A stretch of DNA of 64,000 nt, taken from the NCBI GenBank assembly GCA_964394795.1, contig CAYMYX010000002.1:10308-74307 (forward strand), in the 5' to 3' direction. The notes beneath the pieces were generated by a model. That model searched no databases and was not told the origin of the DNA. It worked only from the letters and a program-made list of their open reading frames with translations. Shown here in pieces: positions 36,978-44,190 of the stretch (within the stretch, counting starts at the first letter, position 1; every line of letters starts with the position of its first letter). This stretch comes from CAYFUF01 sp964394795. GTDB lineage: Bacteria > Bacillota > Clostridia > Tissierellales > Peptoniphilaceae. The translations under genes were made by a program, and so were the position numbers.

Positions 36978-37844
36978 ATGGTACGAATTTTAGTGGATAC
37001 CGCTTCTGACATCTTAGAGCGGGAAGCGAAAGATTTGAATGTAGAGTTGATTAAAATCCCTATTCAGTTTGAGGACGGCGAATTTTTTCAGACGAGTCAG
37101 GATGACTTTGATCAATTTTATGACCGCTTGAAAAAAGCCAAGAATTTGCCTTCAACTAGCCAACCTAACTTTGGCGAACTTGTTGAGAAGTTTACGGAAA
37201 TTAAGGAAGCGGGAGACGAAGCTATCTATATCGCTTTGTCCTCCGGTATCAGTTCAACCTATGCTTCTGCAGTAACTGCCTTGGAGCAAGTGGATTATGA
37301 CCGCATTGCCGTTATTGACAGCTTAGCGGCTTCCACATCCCAGTTGCAACTTACGGAAATAGCTGTACGATGGCGCAACGAGGGATACACCTTTGAGAAG
37401 TTAGTTGAAGAAGTTGAAAGGATTAAACGGCATAATATCATCCTGCAGAATGTCGATACGTTAACCTACCTGAAAAAAGGAGGGCGCGTGCCTGCGTCTA
37501 TTGCAATGATTGGAAATGCCCTGAACTTAAAACCCATGTTGACGATCAATGGAGAGGGGAAACTAAATTCCCTCAAGAAAGACCGGGGGAGGAAGACGAG
37601 CTTCAGAAGCTTAATCAGCACCCTCCAGTCCTACGGCATCAATGAGGACTATCCCGTTAAAATCATCTATACCTCTAATCGCGAGATGGGCGAAGAATTG
37701 GAAGAAATGCTTAAAGAAGCTACGGGTATTACATCGACTCGCGTCATTCAGATGGGTGGCGTTGTAGGAACCCACATAGGTCCTAACGGTGTCGGTCTAG
37801 CGGCTATTGTTGAGAAGGATATTTTTGCTACAGAAGAAAATTGA
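36978..37844 (+). CDS. DegV family fatty-acid-binding protein
   Basis: 288 aa. Starts VRILVDTASDILEREAKDL and has the fatty-acid-binding signature residues in LPSTSQPN, ALSSGISSTYASA, YLKKGGRVP and GGVVGTHIGPNGVGL. DegV proteins bind fatty acids and serve as FakB subunits for fatty acid kinase FakA. It follows the PBP gene by 10 bases with AAGGAG, so it is likely the last gene of that operon. A paralogue lies at 62802. Confidence 0.92.
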   Translation: MVRILVDTASDILEREAKDLNVELIKIPIQFEDGEFFQTSQDDFDQFYDRLKKAKNLPSTSQPNFGELVEKFTEIKEAGDEAIYIALSSGISSTYASAVTALEQVDYDRIAVIDSLAASTSQLQLTEIAVRWRNEGYTFEKLVEEVERIKRHNIILQNVDTLTYLKKGGRVPASIAMIGNALNLKPMLTINGEGKLNSLKKDRGRKTSFRSLISTLQSYGINEDYPVKIIYTSNREMGEELEEMLKEATGITSTRVIQMGGVVGTHIGPNGVGLAAIVEKDIFATEEN

Positions 37845-37860
37845 GTTAAATTAAGTATAG

Positions 37861-37896
37861 AAAAAAGACAGGTTCCTAGAGGAACTTGTCTTTTAA
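37861..37896. terminator. Bidirectional terminator between degV and nadK
   Basis: 15-bp stem AAAAGACAGGTTCCT / AGGAACTTGTCTTTT (one G-U), loop AG extended by fraying, with A and T tracts on the two sides. The nadK stop codon lies within it. Confidence 0.88.
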
Positions 37897-38676
37897 ATTG
37901 TGCCAATACCAGTTCTTGGTAAAGGCCACGCGTTTGATATATTTGTCTGTTGAACAGAAGATGATACTCTTTACGCCCTTGAACTGACGTTCAACACCAT
38001 CAGCCATCACTCGAATTCGTTCGGCATCATCCGGATTGATATGAAGCCGAAGAACGGAATGGGAGGGGACTACAATTGAAGATGGTAGGGAAGTGTAGCG
38101 TTTCGATTGGATAGGCGAAACGGTCGTCACTTGAAAACCCTCTAGGGTCTGATAGAGAATCGCTCCATCGGCTGATAGGTTGTAAGCTGTTGAGCCGGCA
38201 GGCGTTGATACGATTAAGCCATCGGCTGATTGATCGATGATGCGGACCCCGTCAAAGTCTAAGAGCATTTGCAGTAGGTGGAAGTCAACGGTGGAGACGA
38301 AAAATTCGTTTACAACATTCAAATCATAAGACCATGAGCTGGTCTCGATCTTTGCCGAGAGTAGTTGCAAGGAGTCAACGGTGTATTCCTCCTTTAAGAG
38401 GAGGTCTAGATATTCAATGTAATTTACAGCGTCTATCTCTTGGAAGAATCCTAAGTGGCCAGTATTTATGCCTACGAAGGGAATGGTGGAGAAGCCGCTT
38501 TCCCTAACCGCTCGGAGAAAGGTTCCGTCTCCTCCTATTACAAAGTTAAACTTGGCATCTTCACGGAAAACACGACTGATGATGTACCCTCTATCTTCAA
38601 GATAGGGGGTAACGGCATTCTTCATTGCTATTGTTTTGGGTTGATCATTCATAAACACATTGATATATTGGACCAC
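37876..38676 (-). CDS. nadK: NAD kinase
   Basis: 266 aa. It phosphorylates NAD to NADP. Motifs: GGDGTFLRAV, FVGINTGHLGFF, and the C-terminal DGLIVSTPAGSTAYNLSADG. The start is GTG 38676 (VVQYINVF), which has GGAGGT close upstream on the minus strand; the ATG at 38712 has no RBS. It is a single gene facing away from the 6S RNA region. Confidence 0.94.
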   Translation of the reverse strand: MVQYINVFMNDQPKTIAMKNAVTPYLEDRGYIISRVFREDAKFNFVIGGDGTFLRAVRESGFSTIPFVGINTGHLGFFQEIDAVNYIEYLDLLLKEEYTVDSLQLLSAKIETSSWSYDLNVVNEFFVSTVDFHLLQMLLDFDGVRIIDQSADGLIVSTPAGSTAYNLSADGAILYQTLEGFQVTTVSPIQSKRYTSLPSSIVVPSHSVLRLHINPDDAERIRVMADGVERQFKGVKSIIFCSTDKYIKRVAFTKNWYWHNLKDKFL

Positions 38677-38762
38677 GACTACCTCCAGGACTTCTATTGA
38701 ATATAGTAACATAATTTTCAGGTTTGAAGAAAGAATACGATTTCACACGTGAAGACGTTTTC

Positions 38763-38791
38763 TTGCACTTGTTTAAAAAATTTGTTATAAT
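38763..38791 (+). promoter_or_regulatory. Promoter of the 6S-like RNA
   Basis: TTGCAC (38763-38768), 17-base spacer, consensus TATAAT (38786-38791). The expected start point, 7 bases on, is G38798, exactly where the closing stem of the RNA begins. Confidence 0.7.
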
Positions 38792-38797
38792 CTAATT

Positions 38798-38958
38798 GTC
38801 CTTGGATACGAGGCCTGAAAATTAAACCTACGCCTATTATAAGGGATTGCGGAGTTCGGATTGAGAAGACAAGCCTCCTTTGAGTGGAAGTCTGATTTAT
38901 TCGACAGCGAGCCCACCTTCACAAACAGAAGGTATTAATAAAGTAAGGTCCCAGGGAC
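38798..38958 (+). ncRNA. ssrS: Probable 6S RNA
   Basis: A 161-base transcript is predicted between a sigma-A promoter and an intrinsic terminator, with no open frame. Its ends pair (GTCCTTGG at 38798-38805 with CCAGGGAC at 38951-38958, one G-U), as in 6S RNA. A small hairpin ACCTTC/GAAGGT (38919-38937 region) lies on the 3' side, and nearby bases (GACAGCGAGCCCACCTT) resemble the 3' central-bubble region of other 6S RNAs. 6S RNA imitates an open promoter and holds sigma-A RNA polymerase. The family call is from memory of the structure, not from a covariance search; another structured RNA is possible. Confidence 0.6.
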
Positions 38959-38966
38959 CTTTATAG

Positions 38967-38998
38967 AAATTTCTCGGTTAATACCGAGAAATTTTTTT
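38967..38998 (+). terminator. Terminator of the 6S-like RNA
   Basis: Perfect 12-bp stem AAATTTCTCGGT / ACCGAGAAATTT with a 4-base loop and seven T. Confidence 0.92.
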
Positions 38999-39080
38999 GT
39001 CTGTAATCAGGGATTTTGTGGTAAAAAAAATATTTATGGGTAATTATAATCCAGTAATAAAATATTTAAGGAGGATTATC

Positions 39081-39611
39081 ATGGGAATAGCTGATTATTT
39101 AGAACAGAAAAATAAAGAAAGAGTAAGAAGAGCACGTGCTGAAGATGCTAAAAAGGTGTCACTAGGTGTCATCATCGGTGCAGCCGTAGGTGCATCTGCA
39201 GGTTTACTACTTGCTCCTAAGTCAGGCAAAGAAACTAGAGAAGATTTAGGCAACGTCGCGAAAGATGCAGCAGAAACAGTAAAGATTAAGACTGGCCAAG
39301 CTGTAGATACTGTTAAGGCAAAGACTGATGACGTTGTTACGAAAGCAAAGACTTTCTATTCTGATCGCGTAGATAGCAAACTTACCAATATCGGCACAGT
39401 TGGCGATGATGCTGACCTTGGTGACGATTTGAACGATCTCAAGAATGAGACTAAGGACGCTGCTCACGACGTGAAGAATGAAACAAAAGATGCGTATCAT
39501 GACGTTAAGAATGAAGCTAAGGATGCTGCAACTGACGTCAAGAACCAAGCAAAGGATACAGCAAACGACGTAAAGAACGAAGTTAAAAAAGACAACAACA
39601 AGAAGTTCTAG
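39081..39611 (+). CDS. YtxH-domain protein with 11-residue repeats
   Basis: 176 aa from ATG 39081, which has AAGGAGG 6 bases upstream; a longer TTG start falls in the terminator. The YtxH region (SLGVIIGAAVGASAGLLLAPKSG) holds one short hydrophobic segment. The C-terminal ~65 residues consist of repeats of the form NEtKDAaxDVK, with 11-residue spacing as in LEA group 3 and apolipoprotein-like helices. YtxH proteins are general-stress proteins of unclear function. A membrane- or desiccation-protection role is inference. It is 14 bases before the next gene. Confidence 0.87.
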   Translation: MGIADYLEQKNKERVRRARAEDAKKVSLGVIIGAAVGASAGLLLAPKSGKETREDLGNVAKDAAETVKIKTGQAVDTVKAKTDDVVTKAKTFYSDRVDSKLTNIGTVGDDADLGDDLNDLKNETKDAAHDVKNETKDAYHDVKNEAKDAATDVKNQAKDTANDVKNEVKKDNNKKF

Positions 39612-39625
39612 AATAGGAGGAAAAC

Positions 39626-40090
39626 GTGCCAACGAATGAATTTACATTCACGTTTACTCTTAATGGTTTGCTTATCGCAATTCTAGTAATCGTTGCTATC
39701 GTCGCTTTAGTTTTCTTGATTTCAGTATTGATGAAGCTATCTAAGACTTTAGGATCAGTTTCTGAAATCGTATCTAAGAATCAAGAAGAATTAGACAAGA
39801 CGATTAAAACATTACCGGAAATTACGAGTAAATTGAACTCGAGCATCGACAATGTCGATATGATTCTCGCTCAATCTTCGCCAGATATCGTGGAGTCCAT
39901 TGGACAAGTACGCGATACTTTGGTTAACGCTACGCGCTTAAGTTCTGATGTAGCTGACAGTGTAGAATATATTGCTACAACAGCGATTGATACGGTGGAT
40001 TCTGTATCTTCAGGATTCTCAAAGTCCGCATCACAAATGGGCTACGTAAAAGAAATCGTTGATGTCATAAGAAATGTCATCAGGAAGTAG
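39626..40090 (+). CDS. DUF948-type membrane protein
   Basis: 154 aa from GTG 39626 with ATAGGAGG 5 bases upstream. One transmembrane helix (~residues 14-36), then an amphipathic heptad-rich region (ISEIVSKNQEELDKTI, DVADSVEYIATTAIDTVDSV) like DUF948/YtxG proteins. ytxG and ytxH are neighbours in Bacillus as a sigma-B stress operon, and the pair here supports both calls. Function unknown. Confidence 0.75.
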   Translation: MPTNEFTFTFTLNGLLIAILVIVAIVALVFLISVLMKLSKTLGSVSEIVSKNQEELDKTIKTLPEITSKLNSSIDNVDMILAQSSPDIVESIGQVRDTLVNATRLSSDVADSVEYIATTAIDTVDSVSSGFSKSASQMGYVKEIVDVIRNVIRK

Positions 40091-40132
40091 TGCATAGCAA
40101 GAGAGAAAATTGCGATTAATTGTACACTTAAT

Positions 40133-40177
40133 CCCCCTACAGTCGGGCATACTGCCTACTGTAGGGGTACTTTTTTG
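40133..40177 (+). terminator. Terminator after the ytxH-like pair
   Basis: Outer stem CCCCTACAGT / ACTGTAGGGG (40134-40143, 40158-40167), inner GGCA/TGCC, and six T. Confidence 0.9.
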
Positions 40178-40243
40178 GCCTTTGGGAAAACGAAAAGATA
40201 TTCATTAATTAACCCTTAAAATGTGTACATTCTATTATTTCTG

Positions 40244-40292
40244 TGCTAATATACTAAAAGATGAACATCAAATAAGATAACGTTGTCAAAGC
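40244..40292 (+). promoter_or_regulatory. ccpA promoter and autoregulatory cre-like operator
   Basis: An extended -10 box TGCTAATAT (40244-40252), followed by the near-palindrome GATAACGTTGTC (40276-40287). The surrounding 17 bases fit the cre consensus at 14 positions. An operator just downstream of the start point of a LacI-family gene suggests autoregulation. Confidence 0.5.
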
Positions 40293-40305
40293 AAAGGAGA
40301 GCACG

Positions 40306-41316
40306 ATGTCACAACCAACAATCAAAGATGTAGCGAAGTTGGCAGGTGTTTCTATCTCTACGGTTTCACGAGTCATGAACAAATCCAAGCCGGTTAGTCC
40401 CGAGGCAGAACGAAAAGTTATCGACGCCATCAACAAGTTAGGGTTTAAACCAAACGAGTTGGCGAGAAGCCTCGTTATGAAGAAATCTAATTCGATTGGT
40501 ATACTCGTAAAGGATATCGGTATTGAGTACATGGCCCAAATGATACGTGGGGCGGAAGAAATCGGAAGAATGTATAACTACGATATCTTACTGTCCAGTA
40601 CTTATGGTGAAATCGAACAAGAGAAGAAGGCCGTTGACTTCCTATATCGAAAGCAAGTAGAAGGTGTCATCATTATTTCGGAAGACATCGAAGCAGAAAT
40701 AATCGTGAAGATTAGGGAATATCATCTGCCCTATATTCTCCTAGATCGTTTTTACAAGTCAAACGATTACCACACGGTATCCATCAATTACCGTGAAGCG
40801 ATGGCTGAGCTAACCGATGCCATCATCGCACTGGGTAATCAAGACATCCTGTATATGAAAACGAACAAGAACTTTGACATTGGACAATATAAACTATTGG
40901 GTTACGAAGATTCCATGAAGGCACTCCAAAAGGAAGCCCTGACGTTCAACGTGGATCAAAACTCGACCAATGATGGCTACGAAGCAGCAGCGGAGTATGA
41001 CCGCGAGCATGGCCTAAGTAATTTATCAGCAGTTATCACAGAGACGGATGATTTAGCCATTGGCGTCATCAACTACTGTTATGATCACGACATACAGGTT
41101 CCTAATGACTTGCAGATTGCAGGATTCGGAGGAACAAAACTTGGTTCAATTATTCGACCAAGGCTGACTACAGTAATTGAACCCTATTATGACATTGGGG
41201 CAATTGCAATGAGAAAGTTAACAAAGATTCTGCAAGACGATGAGAAGATGGATGAAACCATTTACCTTCCCACTCAGATTGCTGAACGTGAATCAACGAA
41301 GAAGATTACCAACTAA
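40306..41316 (+). CDS. ccpA: CcpA-like LacI-family regulator
   Basis: 336 aa. N-terminal LacI helix-turn-helix (TIKDVAKLAGVSISTVSRVMN) with hinge helix ELARSLVMKKS, then a periplasmic-binding-protein fold. Closest in pattern to CcpA: EQEKKAVDFLYRKQVEGVII, RPRLTTVIEPYYDIGAIAMR and the C-terminal IAERESTKK are all near-CcpA segments. CcpA binds HPr-Ser-P and controls carbon catabolism at cre sites. The gene for HPr follows 36 bases later, and two cre-like sites sit before gap and glgC in this window. It could be a CcpA paralogue rather than CcpA itself. Confidence 0.82.
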   Translation: MSQPTIKDVAKLAGVSISTVSRVMNKSKPVSPEAERKVIDAINKLGFKPNELARSLVMKKSNSIGILVKDIGIEYMAQMIRGAEEIGRMYNYDILLSSTYGEIEQEKKAVDFLYRKQVEGVIIISEDIEAEIIVKIREYHLPYILLDRFYKSNDYHTVSINYREAMAELTDAIIALGNQDILYMKTNKNFDIGQYKLLGYEDSMKALQKEALTFNVDQNSTNDGYEAAAEYDREHGLSNLSAVITETDDLAIGVINYCYDHDIQVPNDLQIAGFGGTKLGSIIRPRLTTVIEPYYDIGAIAMRKLTKILQDDEKMDETIYLPTQIAERESTKKITN

Positions 41317-41352
41317 CAAAGAATAGAACTGAAGAATATTGAGGAGGAACCA

Positions 41353-41613
41353 ATGGTTGAGAAGATTGTAACCGTAGTAAATGAGACAGGTTTGCATGCC
41401 AGACCAGCAGCAGCTCTAGTCCAATTCGTAAAGAATATCCCCGGTGATGTGGAAATCGTAAAAGATGGCAAAGTTGCAAATGCGAAGAGCATTTTCAATG
41501 TAATGAGCTTAGGCATCTCCAAAGGAACGGAAGTGATTGTGCGTGTCAATGGGGAAGATGAGGAAGAGAATTTAGACAAAGTAGTTGAATTCATTCAGAA
41601 TCTAGCCGAATAA
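41353..41613 (+). CDS. ptsH: Phosphocarrier protein HPr
   Basis: 86 aa, usual length. It has His15 (GLHARPAAALVQF), the site phosphorylated by enzyme I, and Ser46 (AKSIFNVMSLGI), the site of HPr kinase. Having both marks it as HPr and not Crh. It carries phosphate in the PTS and, as HPr-Ser-P, is the CcpA corepressor. RBS GAGGAGG precedes ATG 41353. ptsI does not follow; a terminator does, so it is paired with the regulator rather than the PTS enzyme. Confidence 0.95.
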   Translation: MVEKIVTVVNETGLHARPAAALVQFVKNIPGDVEIVKDGKVANAKSIFNVMSLGISKGTEVIVRVNGEDEEENLDKVVEFIQNLAE

Positions 41614-41619
41614 TAATAG

Positions 41620-41647
41620 AAGGATACCATTTTGGTGTCCTTTTTTT
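41620..41647 (+). terminator. Terminator after ptsH
   Basis: 10-bp stem AAGGATACCA / TGGTGTCCTT (one G-U) with a tight loop and seven T. Confidence 0.87.
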
Positions 41648-41670
41648 CATCACAGTTGTTTGGAGGATTT

Positions 41671-42564
41671 ATGAAAACAACGATTAAGAAAATCTTGTTG
41701 ATTACTATGGGCACGGTATTTATGGCTATAGCGTCAACAATGTTTTTCGCGCCTCATTCTATCGCTCCCGGTGGAGTATATGGTTTATCCATCGTAATTA
41801 ATCATCTCTTTCCAAATTTGCAGATTGGTACGATCTCCCTGATTGGCAATATTTTCCTATATATTATCGGCCTTATCTTTTTAGGAAAGCAGTTTGGATT
41901 ATTGACTCTTTATGGTACGATAAGCTTTTCAGTCAGCAATATCATCCTGGAAAGGTCTTTTCCTATTGATAATCCGGTTACCAACGATCTTTTGGTGAGC
42001 GCGGTGATTGGATCAGGTCTTATGGCCATCGGCTTGGCTTTGGTCATGAGGCAAAAGGCATCGACGGGAGGTACGGATATTATTGTCCGCATGCTCCACG
42101 ACTATGCCCATGTGACCCTGTCCGGCGGGGTTCTTCTGACTGACGGAATCGTTGTAATCATCAGTGCTTTTGCCATCTCCTTGGAGAGTGCCTTGTATGC
42201 GGTCATCGCTGTATTTGGCACAAGCTTCATGTTGGAAGAAGCAATCACCGGTGCTGACCGACGAATTGTAATGAATATCATATCTAAAGAATCTGCTAGG
42301 ATAAACCGCTATATCAATATCGAAATGGACAGAGGAACCACCATCTATCAAGGGAAGGGTGGTTACTCTAAGAAACCTCACGATATTATCGTAACCGTAG
42401 TTCAGCGGCATGAATATATACGCATTAAGGATTTTGTCGAGAAGACGGACTCCAATGCATTTATCTATGTTTATCATTCAACAGAAGTTATGGGTGAAGG
42501 GTTTACACGAGAGAGTAGAGATTATGGTAGCCTCGAAGTAAGAGCAAGTAATTATGTTGAATAG
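41671..42564 (+). CDS. YitT family membrane protein (DUF161/DUF2179)
   Basis: 297 aa from ATG 41671 (TTTGGAGGA upstream; the longer start lies in the ptsH terminator). Five or so transmembrane helices in the first ~190 residues with the family motifs APHSIAPGGVYGLS and ASTGGTDIIVRM, then a cytosolic DUF2179 domain (DRGTTIYQGKGGYSKK, VEKTDSNAFIYV). Function of the family is not established. It is 8 bases before cvfB. Confidence 0.9.
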   Translation: MKTTIKKILLITMGTVFMAIASTMFFAPHSIAPGGVYGLSIVINHLFPNLQIGTISLIGNIFLYIIGLIFLGKQFGLLTLYGTISFSVSNIILERSFPIDNPVTNDLLVSAVIGSGLMAIGLALVMRQKASTGGTDIIVRMLHDYAHVTLSGGVLLTDGIVVIISAFAISLESALYAVIAVFGTSFMLEEAITGADRRIVMNIISKESARINRYINIEMDRGTTIYQGKGGYSKKPHDIIVTVVQRHEYIRIKDFVEKTDSNAFIYVYHSTEVMGEGFTRESRDYGSLEVRASNYVE

Positions 42565-42572
42565 GAGTTGAA

Positions 42573-43442
42573 ATGGAACTAGGTAGAGTGCAGAGTTTAA
42601 CCATACAGAGATTTACCTCTGTAGGCGCATATGTAAATGATAAGAAGGCAGAAGCTAGTGAGGGAGGGCACACGGATATCCTACTGCCCAAAAAGTTTGT
42701 TCATCGAGAATGGTCGGTTGGCGACTCCATCGAAGTCTTTATCTTACGGGACAGCGACGACCGATTGATTGCGACGACTCGCAAGCCAAAGATTCAGGTA
42801 GGCGAGTTTGCTATTCTCCAGGTCACTGATGTGACCAGGGTGGGTGCCTTTCTTGACTGGGGATTAGAAAAGGATCTTTTTCTTCCCTTTAAGGAACAAA
42901 TCCACAAAGTAAAACCAAATGAAAAAGTCTTCGTTTACTGCTATTTGGATAAATCCAATCGAATCGCAGCGACGATGAATGTAAAGAAACATTTTGCTTT
43001 CCCTCATCGCATCAAGGAAAATGACATGGTTGACGGTGTGGTGTACGCAACGAACCCTGAATTTGGTGCTTACGTTGTTGTTGACGGTCAGTACAATGCG
43101 ATGATCCCAAGTGAGAAGATGAAGGGTGCTTTAAATATTGGCCAAGAGGTTAGTGCGAGAGTCGAAAATGTAAAGAATGACGGGAAAATCGACCTTAGTC
43201 TGCAAAGCAGAGCACATGAAAACATTGACAGCGATGCCAAGAGTATCTTTGAGAAACTCAAGAATAACGACGGCTTCTTGCCCTACAACGATAAGTCCGA
43301 TCCCAAAAAAATTCAGAAAGAATTTAAAATGAGCAAGGCTCAGTTTAAAAAATCGATTGGCCGTTTGCTGAAACTTGGCCTGATCGAGTTTGAAAAGAAC
43401 GGCATCAAGGCGAAAGGAAGAAAACATGACCGAAGGAAATAA
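42573..43442 (+). CDS. cvfB: CvfB-like S1 RNA-binding protein
   Basis: 289 aa. Several S1/OB-fold domains (GAYVNDKKAEASEGG; QVTDVTRVGAFLDWGLEKD; GVVYATNPEFGAYVVVD) and a C-terminal winged helix (SKAQFKKSIGRLLKLGLI). CvfB binds RNA and affects virulence-factor and metabolic gene expression in staphylococci and others. RBS TAGGAG precedes ATG 42573. It overlaps the next gene by 17 bases. Confidence 0.9.
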   Translation: MELGRVQSLTIQRFTSVGAYVNDKKAEASEGGHTDILLPKKFVHREWSVGDSIEVFILRDSDDRLIATTRKPKIQVGEFAILQVTDVTRVGAFLDWGLEKDLFLPFKEQIHKVKPNEKVFVYCYLDKSNRIAATMNVKKHFAFPHRIKENDMVDGVVYATNPEFGAYVVVDGQYNAMIPSEKMKGALNIGQEVSARVENVKNDGKIDLSLQSRAHENIDSDAKSIFEKLKNNDGFLPYNDKSDPKKIQKEFKMSKAQFKKSIGRLLKLGLIEFEKNGIKAKGRKHDRRK

Positions 43443-44187
43443 ATTAATCGCGAAAGTTAATAATGAAGAAATTACGGAAGCGGATTTTAACCGCCTGTTA
43501 ACCCTCATGGGTGAACAAGGCGCGCAATTTAGAACCGAAAAGGAAAAAGATAGGTTGAGGGATGAACTCGTCCATCAAAAGCTCCTCTATTTCTCAGCCG
43601 TTGACAAAGGTATCGAAGATGACGATGACTTCAAGAAAGCATTTGAACAAACGAAAAGACAATTTATTCAACAATATGCCTTAACAAAGATGCTCAACGA
43701 TGTCACAGTCGAGGAAGAAGACATCAAAGAATATTATGAAGCGCACAAGGATCGCCTAGTAGCAGTTCATCAATTCGATGCTGACCACATTTTAGTCGAC
43801 AGTTTGGAAGAAGCAGACGATATCAAAGAGCAACTTGATCAAGGAGCTGACTTTGCCGAACTGGCTCAGCAAAAATCCTCTTGTCCTTCTAAAGAAAGAG
43901 GCGGTAATCTAGGAGCCTTCCAAAGTGGACAAATGGTTCCTGAATTTGAGAATGCTCTTCTTGATATGGAAGAAGGCGAGATATCCGAACCGGTGAAGTC
44001 GCAGTTTGGTTACCACGTTATTAAGCTGAATGAGAAAAATAAGATCCAAGACACGGATTACGAGTCTGTGAAACCTCAACTTAGCCAACAATTCTTAATG
44101 CTTAAACAGCAGGAGAAGTATGCTAACGAAATGAGAAATCTAGAAAAGGTATATCCAGTAGAGCGTTATTACGGCGAGGAGGAATAA
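43426..44187 (+). CDS. Cytosolic parvulin-type peptidyl-prolyl isomerase
   Basis: 253 aa from ATG 43426 (AAAGGAAG upstream). An N-terminal SurA/PrsA-like chaperone region precedes a parvulin domain (FDADHILVDSLEEADDI, GGNLGAF, SQFGYHVIKL). It has no signal peptide or lipobox, unlike prsA at 19243, although one segment is almost the same in both (MEEGEISEPV, SQFGYH). It therefore likely acts in the cytosol, or before export by an unknown route. Confidence 0.88.
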   Translation: MTEGNKLIAKVNNEEITEADFNRLLTLMGEQGAQFRTEKEKDRLRDELVHQKLLYFSAVDKGIEDDDDFKKAFEQTKRQFIQQYALTKMLNDVTVEEEDIKEYYEAHKDRLVAVHQFDADHILVDSLEEADDIKEQLDQGADFAELAQQKSSCPSKERGGNLGAFQSGQMVPEFENALLDMEEGEISEPVKSQFGYHVIKLNEKNKIQDTDYESVKPQLSQQFLMLKQQEKYANEMRNLEKVYPVERYYGEEE

Positions 44188-44190
44188 GCG

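Noticed and set aside
38997..39080. Upstream TTG start for the YtxH protein
   Set aside because: It falls in the T-run of the 6S RNA terminator; ATG 39081 has AAGGAGG at good spacing.
39420..39600. CRISPR-like repeat array
   Set aside because: The repeats are in-frame 33-base coding repeats of the YtxH protein without spacers.
41353..41613. Crh instead of HPr
   Set aside because: His15 is present; Crh has Gln there.
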